The notes beneath the pieces were generated by a model. The model ran no database searches and was not told where the DNA came from. It saw only the letters and a program-made list of their open reading frames with translations. A stretch of 26,001 nucleotides of DNA, from the NCBI GenBank assembly GCA_001701165.1, contig DAAP01000022.1, positions 1 to 26,001 on the forward strand. The letters run 5' to 3'. A program made the position numbers and the translations under genes. Positions 1 to 8,840 of this stretch are shown one piece after another; within the stretch, counting starts at the first letter, position 1, and the number at the start of each line of letters is the position of its first letter. Origin of the DNA: Bacteroidales bacterium H4. Its GTDB lineage: Bacteria; Bacteroidota; Bacteroidia; Bacteroidales; Muribaculaceae.

Positions 1-239
1 TAATTTGATGCGGTTGCCCTGGAGTCGATACCGCGATATGTTGGCGGTTGCGGGGTGTCGGTCTTATCCGGCTCTATATGGTAGTTGAGACAGCAGGCTA
101 CGATAAAGCCGATGAGCGGAAACAGTATTGCCAAAACGTAATATCCTGCGCCGCGGTTCTTTCGCGAAATCTTAACGCAAGCGGCAATGATAAGTGCGAT
201 TTGAATTAGTAAAACGATGATTGCAGGTCCTTGTTGCAT
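1..239 (-). CDS. Small two-helix membrane protein, partial (runs off left edge)
   Basis: An open frame starts at the ATG at 239-237 and continues for 79 codons to the window edge without a stop, so the C-terminus is missing. The product begins MQQGPAIIVLLIQIALII, a hydrophobic first helix (about residues 6-22), then a short basic loop (KISRKNRG), then a second helix (about residues 33-51, YYVLAILFPLIGFIVACCL), then a hydrophilic tail rich in Pro and Thr. This predicts a small inner-membrane protein. The hydrophobic-loop-hydrophobic plan resembles short PLDc_N-like or superinfection-immunity-like membrane proteins, but I do not recognise the family and assign no function. It is divergent from the lipoprotein operon that follows. 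Confidence 0.55.
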   Translation of the reverse strand, partial: MQQGPAIIVLLIQIALIIAACVKISRKNRGAGYYVLAILFPLIGFIVACCLNYHIEPDKTDTPQPPTYRGIDSRATASN

Positions 240-545
240 GATAATGTTTGATTATTTGATTATGTTGTTTCTGTATTGATATACCCGATTGATGCTGAAA
301 GTAAATGCCAAAAGACGGAAAAAATCAATGGCGCATATTTTCAGCATATACATATCGTACATACATTGCCTAAGGACGCCGAATGCTCTTTTTTGACGAA
401 AAGAGTCACTTTTAACACTGTGGATGTTCTGTTTTTCAGCAAAATTGCTTAACTTTGCTCGAATTTTTGCTCGCAAGGATAGTCCTTGAACGCATTAGAG
501 ATTATTGAAAATCAGAAAATAATATATTCACCTTAATTGAACTCT
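240..545. other. Intergenic region between divergent genes
   Basis: About 300 bases that separate the minus-strand membrane protein gene from the plus-strand lipoprotein operon. It is AT-richer than its surroundings. It holds a plausible plus-strand -7 box at 450-457. A 74-codon minus-strand frame (252-476) crosses it but has no recognisable domain and overlaps the promoter candidate; I do not call it a gene. No RNA gene is seen. Confidence 0.5.
450..457 (+). promoter_or_regulatory. Candidate -7 promoter box (TAACTTTG) of the DUF4493 operon
   Basis: TAACTTTG fits the Bacteroidales -7 consensus TAnnTTTG exactly and lies about 90 bases before the ATG at 546. No clear TTTG -33 box is visible about 20 bases upstream (only a T-run at 432-436), so this is a moderate call. 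It would give a leader of roughly 80 nt. Confidence 0.4.
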
Positions 546-3194
546 ATGGCCAAGAACTCCAAGAGTGCCGCAATCGCATGTGCGATTACGTTGATGGCGC
601 TGACGGGATGTCACAATGAAGATATTCCCGGCGGCGGAACCATCGGCAAGGGACAGCTTGTCCCCGGCGTAGAGCTTAACACCGAAGTGGTAGGCTCCAA
701 GGCCTCGGCTCGAGGCGATGGTGATCTCACCATCAACGATCTCTCGCTAACGATTAAAAGTGCAGACGGCTCATATTCCAAGACTTGGGCGTCCGTAGCC
801 GATTATGACGGCAGCGAACTTTTCCCCATCGGGGCATACACGGTCAGCGCCGCTTACGGCGAACCGACTGAAGAAGGCTTCGAAAAACCCGCATATTTTG
901 GCTCGGCTTCCGTCACTGTGGTGGAAAATGAGTCCACTCCCGTGTCGCTGACCGCCACACTGGCCAACGCGATGGTCTCGGTGGAATACACTGATGCCTT
1001 CAAAAAATACATGACCTCGTGGGGCGCGGAAGTACATGCCGATGGTGGCGGATACCTCTACATCGGTTCCGAGGAGACGCGCCCCTTGTATATCCGCACG
1101 GGGGATGCGACACTTTCTGTCGAATTTGTCAAGCCCGGAAAAACTGACAAGGTCAAACTGCAAGTGCTCAGCTTCAAGGCACAAGCACGCCACCACTATC
1201 ACGCCACCATAGACGTCAATAACGGAGGGGTGGGCGAAGCCGTGCTCAATATCACCTTTGACGATACCGTCTCTGAAGAAACCGTGGATATCGAACTGAG
1301 CGATGAATTGCTCAATGCCCCCGCGCCCACGGTCACTGCTGCCGACGCGTCAGTGCCCGCCGGAGGGACAGCCATGAACCACGTCGAAGGCGCACCATGG
1401 AATACGCCGCTGAAGCTCAATATTGTGGCACGCGCAGGCCTTAGCAGCGTTACTCTTACGACACAGAGCAAATCGCTTGTGGCAAACCAGGGCTGGCCCG
1501 CCGAGATTAACCTCGCCGCGGCAGACGAAGCCATGCAACAGCGTATGAAAGCCCTTGGTTTCCAAAGCGTGGGCTTGTTTCGCAATCCCGACAAGATGGC
1601 TATTATAGACCTTACCAACGTCATTCCTCATATTAAAGAGGCATCTACGGACAATACCACCACCTTCGCTGTCAAGGTTGTCGACAAGTACGGCAAGGCC
1701 AGCGAGGTGTACACTTGGACAATAAACCTCGAACCGCAGGTGGTCACCATCTCCGAACCCTCGACATTGTATATAGGACAGGACAAACTCGACCTGACGC
1801 TGACATATAACGGTGCCAATCCCCAAGAGAATGTCAAATTCCAGTATTTCAACGACCGTGGCACCTGGAGCGACCTTACAGTGGTCTCCATCGCGGCCAA
1901 GACTCGCGCACGCTCTTCCGAGAAGAACTACGCGGTGACATTGAAGGTTTCCGCAGACAGCGACGACCTCAGGCTGCGTGCAGTGAGCGGTACCAAAGTC
2001 AGCTCCGAACTCACTGTGAAACGCGAGGTGCCGGCCGTGGAGGCTTCCACCGCCGACAAGGACGTCTGGGCCACCAAGGCATACGTCAAAGTAGTCAGCA
2101 AAGACGTTAACGCCTCGTCTCTCGCACCGCTTATCACGGCATATGTCAGTATGGACGGCTCGACATACACCGCCGCGACGGCCTCGGTATCCAAGGACGA
2201 CATACTTCTCGTCAAGGGTCTCAAAGCCGGGACGGCCTACAAGCTTCGTTTGAGCGCTGTGGCCGACCCGGACAAGGCATCCCAGGACATCGAATTCACC
2301 ACCGAGAACGCAACGGCATTGCCTAACGGCGATTTTGAGATGCTTACCGCCAATGTAACAGCTAAAGACATGCTCCAAGGCGGACAATGGTCAATCTCGG
2401 CAGGCGTATATTACGACAACAAGTTGAGCTATACCATCAGTGAACCAAACGGCTGGGCCACGGTCAATGCCAAGACAGCAAGCACAAGCCACAAGACACA
2501 GAACAGTTTCTTCGTAGTGCCCTCCACTTTCAATAGCACACTGACATGGCTCTCCACCGTGCCCAATATCAAGGTCTTGGGTACAGGCGGCGGCACCGAG
2601 ACTCCCGACTCGTACAAAGGCTTCACGGCACAGCATGGCAAAAACGCTATGGTGCTGCGCAACGTAGCCTGGGATCCGGAGGGCAAGCGTCCCGATAAAT
2701 GGAAAAAGGAATTTGCAGGCACTGACGAGTACTACGGACACAATGTTCCCGAAGTGTCGCAGCGCAGCGCAGGCAAGCTCTTCCTTGGCACATACACCTA
2801 TAACAACGGCTCCGAGACCTACAATCAAGGAGTGGCCTTTGCTTCGCGTCCTACATCCCTCAAAGGGTATTACACTTACACCAACGACCCCGGTGATACA
2901 GCCGAAAAAGGCAAGGTTACGGTACAGGTACTTTCCGGCGAGACGGTTATCGGTAGCGGCAGCGTGACACTCGGCGCCGTGGCCAAATACACCGCTTTTA
3001 ATGTCCCGGTGACCTACCAGGCCAATGTGGGCAAGGCTACGTCCATCCGCGTGATGATAACCTCGAGCACACATGCGTCGGACAATCAGGCCGCCGAGAC
3101 AGCCGCCATCAAAGTCTCCACCTTCAATTCGCGCTACGAGAGCGCAATGCATGGCGCGACACTCTGCGTAGACAACCTCTCACTGGCGTACTAA
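546..3194 (+). CDS. DUF4493 / PCMD-domain surface lipoprotein (paralog 1 of 3)
   Basis: Predicted lipoprotein of 882 aa. The ATG at 546 is chosen; an in-frame TTG three codons earlier (537) is possible but less likely. A basic start, hydrophobic stretch and lipobox LTGC give lipidated Cys22, and the HNED that follows is acidic like Bacteroidetes lipoprotein export signals, so surface exposure is inferred. Order of regions: DUF4493-like about 30-255; a second beta-rich module about 260-395 that recurs in the two downstream genes; another beta-rich stretch about 400-490; an FN3-like segment about 494-590; and a C-terminal PCMD-like domain (putative carbohydrate metabolism domain) from about 593, with the typical NGDFE opening, the RPTSLKGYYTY core and the CVDNLSLAY end. 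The function is unknown; glycan binding or adhesion is a guess from domain type. It is the first gene of a three-gene operon. Confidence 0.82.
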   Translation: MAKNSKSAAIACAITLMALTGCHNEDIPGGGTIGKGQLVPGVELNTEVVGSKASARGDGDLTINDLSLTIKSADGSYSKTWASVADYDGSELFPIGAYTVSAAYGEPTEEGFEKPAYFGSASVTVVENESTPVSLTATLANAMVSVEYTDAFKKYMTSWGAEVHADGGGYLYIGSEETRPLYIRTGDATLSVEFVKPGKTDKVKLQVLSFKAQARHHYHATIDVNNGGVGEAVLNITFDDTVSEETVDIELSDELLNAPAPTVTAADASVPAGGTAMNHVEGAPWNTPLKLNIVARAGLSSVTLTTQSKSLVANQGWPAEINLAAADEAMQQRMKALGFQSVGLFRNPDKMAIIDLTNVIPHIKEASTDNTTTFAVKVVDKYGKASEVYTWTINLEPQVVTISEPSTLYIGQDKLDLTLTYNGANPQENVKFQYFNDRGTWSDLTVVSIAAKTRARSSEKNYAVTLKVSADSDDLRLRAVSGTKVSSELTVKREVPAVEASTADKDVWATKAYVKVVSKDVNASSLAPLITAYVSMDGSTYTAATASVSKDDILLVKGLKAGTAYKLRLSAVADPDKASQDIEFTTENATALPNGDFEMLTANVTAKDMLQGGQWSISAGVYYDNKLSYTISEPNGWATVNAKTASTSHKTQNSFFVVPSTFNSTLTWLSTVPNIKVLGTGGGTETPDSYKGFTAQHGKNAMVLRNVAWDPEGKRPDKWKKEFAGTDEYYGHNVPEVSQRSAGKLFLGTYTYNNGSETYNQGVAFASRPTSLKGYYTYTNDPGDTAEKGKVTVQVLSGETVIGSGSVTLGAVAKYTAFNVPVTYQANVGKATSIRVMITSSTHASDNQAAETAAIKVSTFNSRYESAMHGATLCVDNLSLAY

Positions 3195-3229
3195 AATAGC
3201 CCTCTAACACATTCAAACGCAAGACAACA

Positions 3230-4507
3230 ATGAAAAGCAAAATATTGTCCCTGCTGACGATAGCAGTATTTGGCCTGGGTATGACCGCGTGTCACGACGA
3301 AGCCAAGCCTACGCCCTCCGACCAAAAAGGCCAGGTCAGCATGCGCTCTATGGGCGTAGACATCGACAACGCCGAGAAGGTCATCAACACCAGTGCCCGA
3401 GCAACGGTGGACCTCTCCGACTTTATAATAAAGATTTACGACAGCAAAAACGCCTTAGTGAACGCCTGGAAATACGCCGAGATGCCCGAGCTGTTCTCGT
3501 TGCCCGTAGGCTCGTACCGCGTAGATATCTACAGCCACGAAGTACAGAAGGCCGAATGGGAGCATCCATACTTTACCGGCTCTAAGGATTTCACTATCAC
3601 CAACGGTAATATCACCGAAATAGGTATTGTCACCTGCAAGCTTTCCAACATCAAGGTAACCATCAAATTTGACTCGTCGCTGCTCAAGTATCTGACCGAC
3701 GATGCCAAAGTTACCGTCATTGCCAATGACGAAGGCTCATTGGTATTCACGCCCAAGGAAACCCGTTCGGGATACTTCGAGGCTCTGAAAGGAAGCAGCA
3801 CGCTCGTTGCCGAATTTGCCGGCACCGTTAACGGCAAGTACAAGACTATGCGTCACGTCATTACCGACGTCGAGGCAGGCCAGCACCGTATCATCACCTT
3901 CACTGTAAAGACCGGCAAGCCTGATAAGCCCGATGAAGACGGACAAATCGTCATTGGCAGCGGTATATATCTCGATGTGGAAGTCGTAGACGAAAATCTT
4001 ACCGGGAATATCACCATAGGAGAAGACAATATTCCGGACGATGACCGTCCCGGTGGCGAAGACGGCGGAGAAGACCCCAATCCCCCGACACCTCCCACAC
4101 CCGGCGAGGATACGGATGCCATTAAGGTCTCCAGCGAAACCCTGAACTTTGATAAGGTCAACGACGTAGCCACTACGACAACCGGCATCGTCCTCATCGA
4201 AGCCAAGAACGGCATACAACACTTTATAGTCAAGATAGCCTCCGACAACGAAAACTTCGTCAATTCGGTCAAGGACTTAATGCCCATCGAATTTGACCTT
4301 GCATATCCCGGCGACAACGCCGAGGCTTTCGAGTCACTGGGCTTCCCAACGGGAGACAAGGTTATCAATGCCACCAATCTTACTTTTGACATCAGCCAGT
4401 TCATACCGCTGCTGTCGGCATTCCCGGGCAACCACACCTTTACGCTCAATCTTACCGACAACAAATCTGTCAACAAGATTGTCTCTCTGAAATTCATTGC
4501 CAAATAA
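3230..4507 (+). CDS. DUF4493-domain lipoprotein, short form (paralog 2 of 3)
   Basis: Predicted lipoprotein of 425 aa with signal peptide and lipobox ending MTAC (Cys21), followed by HDE, the same acidic pattern as its neighbours. Residues about 33-265 match DUF4493: the middle carries the typical WKYAEMPELFSLPVGSYRV and PYFTGSKDFTI stretches. An acidic, Gly/Pro-rich linker (about 268-293, with PNPPTPPTPGED) leads to a second module (about 296-425) with the pattern GIQHFIVKI, LGFPTGDKVINATNLTFDI and a final FTLNLTDNKS strand. It lacks the FN3-like segment and the PCMD domain of the flanking paralogs, so it is half their length. It ends at a normal stop with no sign of a frameshift and is read as a natural short form. 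It lies 35 bases after paralog 1 and 24 bases before paralog 3. Confidence 0.82.
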   Translation: MKSKILSLLTIAVFGLGMTACHDEAKPTPSDQKGQVSMRSMGVDIDNAEKVINTSARATVDLSDFIIKIYDSKNALVNAWKYAEMPELFSLPVGSYRVDIYSHEVQKAEWEHPYFTGSKDFTITNGNITEIGIVTCKLSNIKVTIKFDSSLLKYLTDDAKVTVIANDEGSLVFTPKETRSGYFEALKGSSTLVAEFAGTVNGKYKTMRHVITDVEAGQHRIITFTVKTGKPDKPDEDGQIVIGSGIYLDVEVVDENLTGNITIGEDNIPDDDRPGGEDGGEDPNPPTPPTPGEDTDAIKVSSETLNFDKVNDVATTTTGIVLIEAKNGIQHFIVKIASDNENFVNSVKDLMPIEFDLAYPGDNAEAFESLGFPTGDKVINATNLTFDISQFIPLLSAFPGNHTFTLNLTDNKSVNKIVSLKFIAK

Positions 4508-4531
4508 CAATAGTCCCAAATACACACCGTC

Positions 4532-6679
4532 ATGAAAAAGAACATTACAATGCTTGGCGCCGTGCTCGTACTTGCGACAACATTCACGGCATGCCATGAT
4601 GAATTAGGCAACCTTGAAGGTCAAGGAACCGTCTATCTGACCGCCAAAATAAACTCGGACGTCAAGGTGCAGTCCCGTGGCGACGTCTCTGATTATGCAG
4701 ACAACTGTCTGATATATATATCTAATAACAAGGGTCTTGTACGTCGTTTCAAAGGCATAAGCGAAGTGCCGGCCAACGGCATCCAGTTGGTCAGCGACCA
4801 CTATATAGCCGAAGGCTGGGCCGGTGACAGCGTCTCGGCGTCTTTTGAACACAAATGGTTCAAAGGCCGTACGGAGTTTGAAGTCACCAACGGCACCACC
4901 ACCAAGGTGGACCTTGCATGCTCCATAGCCAACGTCCTCGCTTCGGTCAATTACGCTGCCGAAGTCGGCGAAATCCTTACAGACTACAAAATGACCATAG
5001 GCCACAGTAAAGGCACTCTCGACTTCGCTGCCGATGAAAAACGTGCCGGATACTTTATGATGCCCTCCAAAGACAAAGACCTCAAATGGACTTTCTCCGG
5101 CAAATTGGCCAACGGCGACACCTATACCCGCGAAGGCACCATAAAGAATGCAAAGCCTGCTACGCAGTATATTCTCAATGTCAAATACACCGGTCATGAC
5201 GACCCCATAGGCGGCGGATATTTTGTCATCGAAGTTGACGAACATGCAGTCGAAGTCAATGACGTGGTAGTCATAACCCTTGCTCCGGAAATAGAAGGCT
5301 ACGACTTTGACATCTCCCAACCCGTGGCCGGCGAACCGGGCAACGTGAAACGTACTTCGTTGTACATCACCGCTGCCGGCGCTCTCACCGGACTCCAACT
5401 GTCTTCGCCAATTATCGGCGGCATAAGCGGAGTAGGCGGCAACGATGTCGACCTGTTCAAGATGAGCGATGCCGTCAAGCAGGTACTCAATGCCGGAGGT
5501 ATCAACTATACCTACAACTATGATGCGGACGAAGACGTCTCATGGATCAAAATCAATTTTGAGACTTCGCTGCTCAACACCCTCAAGGAGGGCGAATACG
5601 CAGTCAACGTCTCTGCTACCGATGCCAACGGCGAGACAAGCAACGGCACTCTCAAATTCAATATTACAAGCGCTCCTGTAGCGGCTGCGGCTACCATAGC
5701 CACCGAGATATGGCCCACAACAGCCACTATCTATGGCAATATACTCAAGGAAGGTGCAACAGCGCCCACTCTCGTATACCGCGCCAAGGGTGCTGCTGCA
5801 TGGACTACCGCCACTACCACAACAACCGGCACCAAGCTTTCGGCCGCTCTTTCGGGCTTGACTCCCGGCACCACTTACGAGTACGCGGCTCAGAGCGGCG
5901 AATACACATCGGCAATTATGACCTTCACCACCGAAGCCGCCCAGCAGTTGGTCAACGGCGGTTTCGAGGGATGGACCACGGCCAAGGCTCCGTATTTGAT
6001 GTATGCCGAAGGCCAGGAAATGTGGTGGGATAGCGGTAACCACGGATCGGCTACCATGAGCAAGAATATCACCACCCCCGACGGCGATGTAAAGGTCGAG
6101 GGCAATTATAGCGCAAAACTGGCTTCACAATTTGTAGGCGTAGGCGCTATAGGCAAATTTGCCGCCGGCAACGCTTTCGTAGGAAAGTATATCGCCACCG
6201 AAGGCACGGACGGCGTCCTCGGATGGGGTCGCAGCTTCGGCTCGCGTCCTAAGGCTCTCAAGGGCTACATCAAGTATGCTCCCGGCACCATTCAGTACAT
6301 AGGCGACGGCGCTCCATCGTCTATAGCCAAGGGTGATCCCGATACCGGCATCATTTATATTGCCCTGCTGACCAATCACACTGAGACATACTCGTCTAAT
6401 AATGGTTCGGGCACATATCCCGTAATCGTCAAGACCAAGAAGAGCGAACGCCAGCTCTTTGACAAGAACGCCTCGAATGTCATCGCTTACGGCGAAAAGG
6501 TTTTCGCCGAAGCCACAGCCGGCAACGGAATGGTGGAATTCGAAATACCCCTGACTTACTTCAAATCGGATGTCAAGGTTTCGAATATCATGATTGTATG
6601 CTCGGCCAGCCGTTACGGCGACTTCTTCACCGGCGGAGTCTCGACTATGTGGATTGACGATTTCCGGCTTGTATATTAA
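4532..6679 (+). CDS. DUF4493 / PCMD-domain surface lipoprotein (paralog 3 of 3)
   Basis: Predicted lipoprotein of 715 aa. The signal peptide ends in a TFTAC lipobox (Cys21), followed by HDE. Residues about 30-225 are DUF4493-like, including the typical KGTLDFAADEKRAGYF stretch. A second module (about 230-375) resembles the C-terminal part of paralog 2. An FN3-like segment (about 380-470) has the LTPGTTYEYAA strand, and a PCMD-like domain (from about 473) begins VNGGFEGW, carries AAGNAFVGKY and RPKALKGYIKY, and ends WIDDFRLVY. Cell-surface location and glycan or host-factor binding are inferences. It is the last gene of the operon and is followed within 25 bases by a hairpin terminator. Codon use and base composition look like the other two genes, consistent with duplication in place. 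Confidence 0.82.
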   Translation: MKKNITMLGAVLVLATTFTACHDELGNLEGQGTVYLTAKINSDVKVQSRGDVSDYADNCLIYISNNKGLVRRFKGISEVPANGIQLVSDHYIAEGWAGDSVSASFEHKWFKGRTEFEVTNGTTTKVDLACSIANVLASVNYAAEVGEILTDYKMTIGHSKGTLDFAADEKRAGYFMMPSKDKDLKWTFSGKLANGDTYTREGTIKNAKPATQYILNVKYTGHDDPIGGGYFVIEVDEHAVEVNDVVVITLAPEIEGYDFDISQPVAGEPGNVKRTSLYITAAGALTGLQLSSPIIGGISGVGGNDVDLFKMSDAVKQVLNAGGINYTYNYDADEDVSWIKINFETSLLNTLKEGEYAVNVSATDANGETSNGTLKFNITSAPVAAAATIATEIWPTTATIYGNILKEGATAPTLVYRAKGAAAWTTATTTTTGTKLSAALSGLTPGTTYEYAAQSGEYTSAIMTFTTEAAQQLVNGGFEGWTTAKAPYLMYAEGQEMWWDSGNHGSATMSKNITTPDGDVKVEGNYSAKLASQFVGVGAIGKFAAGNAFVGKYIATEGTDGVLGWGRSFGSRPKALKGYIKYAPGTIQYIGDGAPSSIAKGDPDTGIIYIALLTNHTETYSSNNGSGTYPVIVKTKKSERQLFDKNASNVIAYGEKVFAEATAGNGMVEFEIPLTYFKSDVKVSNIMIVCSASRYGDFFTGGVSTMWIDDFRLVY

Positions 6680-6703
6680 TCCTACCTTAACATAACCTGC
6701 AAC

Positions 6704-6740
6704 GGGGGACGGCACCTTTCATGATGCCGTCCCCCATTTG
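6704..6740 (+). terminator. Rho-independent terminator of the DUF4493 operon
   Basis: An 11-bp perfect GC-rich stem (6704-6714 with 6725-6735, GGGGGACGGCA) with a 10-base loop is followed by ATTTGTTTGG. It sits 25 bases after the last lipoprotein stop codon and before the convergent menE end. Confidence 0.75.
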
Positions 6741-6806
6741 TTTGGAGAGTTTCGAGCGCTCCGTGCACTCCGAGTACTTTGCTTAGCGGTATCTCAGGCC
6801 GCACAA

Positions 6807-7787
6807 TTAAGGAAATGAATGTCGCAGACCATGGTGCGGCGGGATATTGCGTATAATCTTGCCTGAGGCGGTACGTCTGAGCCGCGCCTCGGCGTAGATG
6901 TATCGCGGCCGTTGCCGACGGTCGTTTATATGGGCTATGGCATTGCGGACCGTCGGTATAAGGTCGGCAGTGCCTTCGAAAACGATGGCGACTGCTGACC
7001 CCCATTGCGTGTCGGGCACGCCTACGATGTAAAATGTCAGACCATCGGGCAACAACGACGCCAATGCATGTTCCAATTCTTCGGGGCATATTTTCAGCCC
7101 TGCCGAATTGATGATATTATCTGCCCGCCCCTGCCATCGGAATTCGGTGGGCGAGACAATGGACACGATGTCATTGGTGACTACTCGTCGGATGCTCAGA
7201 TGCGGAATCTCGGCCGTCAGGCAGCCGCGAGCATTTGTGGCGAAACGCGTATTCCGGGCAATAGCGTGGAAAGTGCCGCTGTCGTCTGCGATGTCGGCCA
7301 AAGCTATATGACTACAAGTCTCGGTCATCCCGTAGGTGATGTATCCGTGTACTCCGGCGTGTGTCAGCATTTGCCTTCGAGCATCGGACAACGGTGCACC
7401 GCCCACGATGACATTTCGCACGCGCTGTCCGGCATCCGGTACTGCGACCAGAGCCTCGACTTGCGACGGCACTATTGCCAATAAATCTAAGTATCCGGCC
7501 TCGCCGAAGAAATCCGGTGTGTTTGAGGGCTCGGGTGTCACTATACTACATCCGGCCTCGTAGGCTCGTACTGCCATCATCCGTGCCGCTATGTAGTCGA
7601 AGGGCAGCGGCACCGATATCGTAGACCGGGTAGTGATACCGAAAAACGCGTTGGTGACGTGTGCCGATGCGCGCATATCATCCTTGGACAGCGCAATGGG
7701 CTTGGGTATGCCCGTCGAGCCGGATGTATGGCATAATACGGTGTCGCTGTCGTCAAGCCACAGAGACATAAATTCGTCGTATGTCAT
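6807..7787 (-). CDS. menE: o-Succinylbenzoate-CoA ligase (MenE)
   Basis: Adenylate-forming enzyme that activates o-succinylbenzoate to its CoA thioester in menaquinone synthesis. Core motifs are visible: TSGSTGIPK (P-loop, residues 21-29), YGMTET, WQGRADNIINSAGLKI (hinge) and the C-terminal ASGKIIRN with the catalytic Lys. At 326 aa it is much shorter than the 450-500 aa of E. coli or Bacillus MenE because the N-terminal part ahead of the P-loop is nearly absent; short forms are usual in Bacteroidetes. The ATG at 7787 is chosen because it overlaps the menC stop as ATGA; an ATG four codons upstream (7799) is possible. It is the last gene of the menD-B-C-E operon. Confidence 0.9.
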   Translation of the reverse strand: MTYDEFMSLWLDDSDTVLCHTSGSTGIPKPIALSKDDMRASAHVTNAFFGITTRSTISVPLPFDYIAARMMAVRAYEAGCSIVTPEPSNTPDFFGEAGYLDLLAIVPSQVEALVAVPDAGQRVRNVIVGGAPLSDARRQMLTHAGVHGYITYGMTETCSHIALADIADDSGTFHAIARNTRFATNARGCLTAEIPHLSIRRVVTNDIVSIVSPTEFRWQGRADNIINSAGLKICPEELEHALASLLPDGLTFYIVGVPDTQWGSAVAIVFEGTADLIPTVRNAIAHINDRRQRPRYIYAEARLRRTASGKIIRNIPPHHGLRHSFP

Positions 7788-8836
7788 GGACGGTACCATA
7801 AATATTGGCCTTCAAGTCGCAATTGCGGCACCTCGATGTTGTTGGTGTATAGCGCTCCTGTGCCCAAGCCTTGCGGTATGGTTGGCTTATAAGCGTCCAC
7901 CCATGCGCCTAAGGCGGCGAGGCCGACATTGCTTTCCAGTGCCGATGTGGCCCACCATCCCATGCCTTCGGACTCGGCTACGCGTATCAGCATGTCTGCG
8001 CAGCCCAATCCGCCGCATAGCGACGGCTTCAGCACAAGGTATTGCGGCCGTATGCGCAGTACGTCGTCTATGGTGCGTTCGATGTCGGCAGGACGCGTTA
8101 TCAGGCTCTCGTCCAGCGCTATCGGTATCGGAGTATGGCGGCACAGATCGGACAGCTCGGCTGCATATTGCGGTCGCAACGGCTGTTCGATTGAATGTAT
8201 GTTCAGCGGAGCCAGACGTTGGAGGCGTTCCATGGCTTCTTGTGGCGTAAAAGCGCCGTTGGCGTCAAGTCGTATGATTGTGTCTCCGCCGGCAATGTCG
8301 CGCAATGTCCTGAGCATTTTTAGTTCCGCATCAAAGTCCAGGGCTCCGATTTTCACCTTGATGACAGAGAAGCCGTCTTCGACCTTGCCGCGCATGCGTC
8401 GGCTCATAGTGGCTATGTCGCCCATCCATACCAAGCCGTTGATTGTCACGGGTCTTTGACCGCGTGTCCACGGGCTTTGTGTCGGCAGTGCAGGAACGCC
8501 GTCACGACTGCCTTGTCCGAGCCGCAGCGCGGCTGCTCCGCATTCGAGCGCGAAACGTATCGAACTTTCGGCCGAAGCCAATGTACATGTCTCGTCTTCC
8601 GTATAGTTCCATGTTCCCACGTCTCGACATACGCGGTCGAGGCGTGCCTCGTAATCGGGGGCGTCCTCGGCACTCAGCCCGGCAAAAAGCGGACTTTCGG
8701 TTATGACAATACGTTCCGGGTCGCAGTCATCATATATGCGTATAAAGTATGTATCCTTGAAGGCCATGCGTGCCCGCGAGGTTATGGCTACGAAGTTGAA
8801 AAGCAGCCTGTAACGGCTCCAATCGGCGTGCAGCAT
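7784..8836 (-). CDS. menC: o-Succinylbenzoate synthase (MenC)
   Basis: Enolase-superfamily enzyme that dehydrates SHCHC to o-succinylbenzoate. The 350-aa product shows the full catalytic set: KVK (K160, K162), metal ligands D191 (RLDANGAF), E217 (HSIEQPL) and D242 (IALDESL), and the second-side Lys K270 (LVLKPS). Near the C-terminus TSALESNVGLAALG matches the family. The start lies 4 bases after the menB stop, and its stop overlaps menE, so translation is probably coupled. Low identity is normal for MenC; the intact metal and Lys residues plus the menB/menE neighbours make the call firm. Confidence 0.93.
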   Translation of the reverse strand: MLHADWSRYRLLFNFVAITSRARMAFKDTYFIRIYDDCDPERIVITESPLFAGLSAEDAPDYEARLDRVCRDVGTWNYTEDETCTLASAESSIRFALECGAAALRLGQGSRDGVPALPTQSPWTRGQRPVTINGLVWMGDIATMSRRMRGKVEDGFSVIKVKIGALDFDAELKMLRTLRDIAGGDTIIRLDANGAFTPQEAMERLQRLAPLNIHSIEQPLRPQYAAELSDLCRHTPIPIALDESLITRPADIERTIDDVLRIRPQYLVLKPSLCGGLGCADMLIRVAESEGMGWWATSALESNVGLAALGAWVDAYKPTIPQGLGTGALYTNNIEVPQLRLEGQYLWYRP

Positions 8837-8840
8837 AGCG

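Noticed and set aside
252..476. 74-codon minus-strand frame in the first intergenic region
   Set aside because: No domain or signal; it overlaps a promoter candidate and the AT-rich spacer.
1350..3152. Long minus-strand frames over lipoprotein paralog 1
   Set aside because: Antisense shadows of a clear DUF4493/PCMD gene; Cys/His-rich, repeat-poor sequence with no recognisable domain.
3737..5398. Minus-strand frames of 161-264 codons over lipoprotein paralogs 2 and 3
   Set aside because: Antisense to genes with signal peptides and domains; products do not resemble proteins I know.
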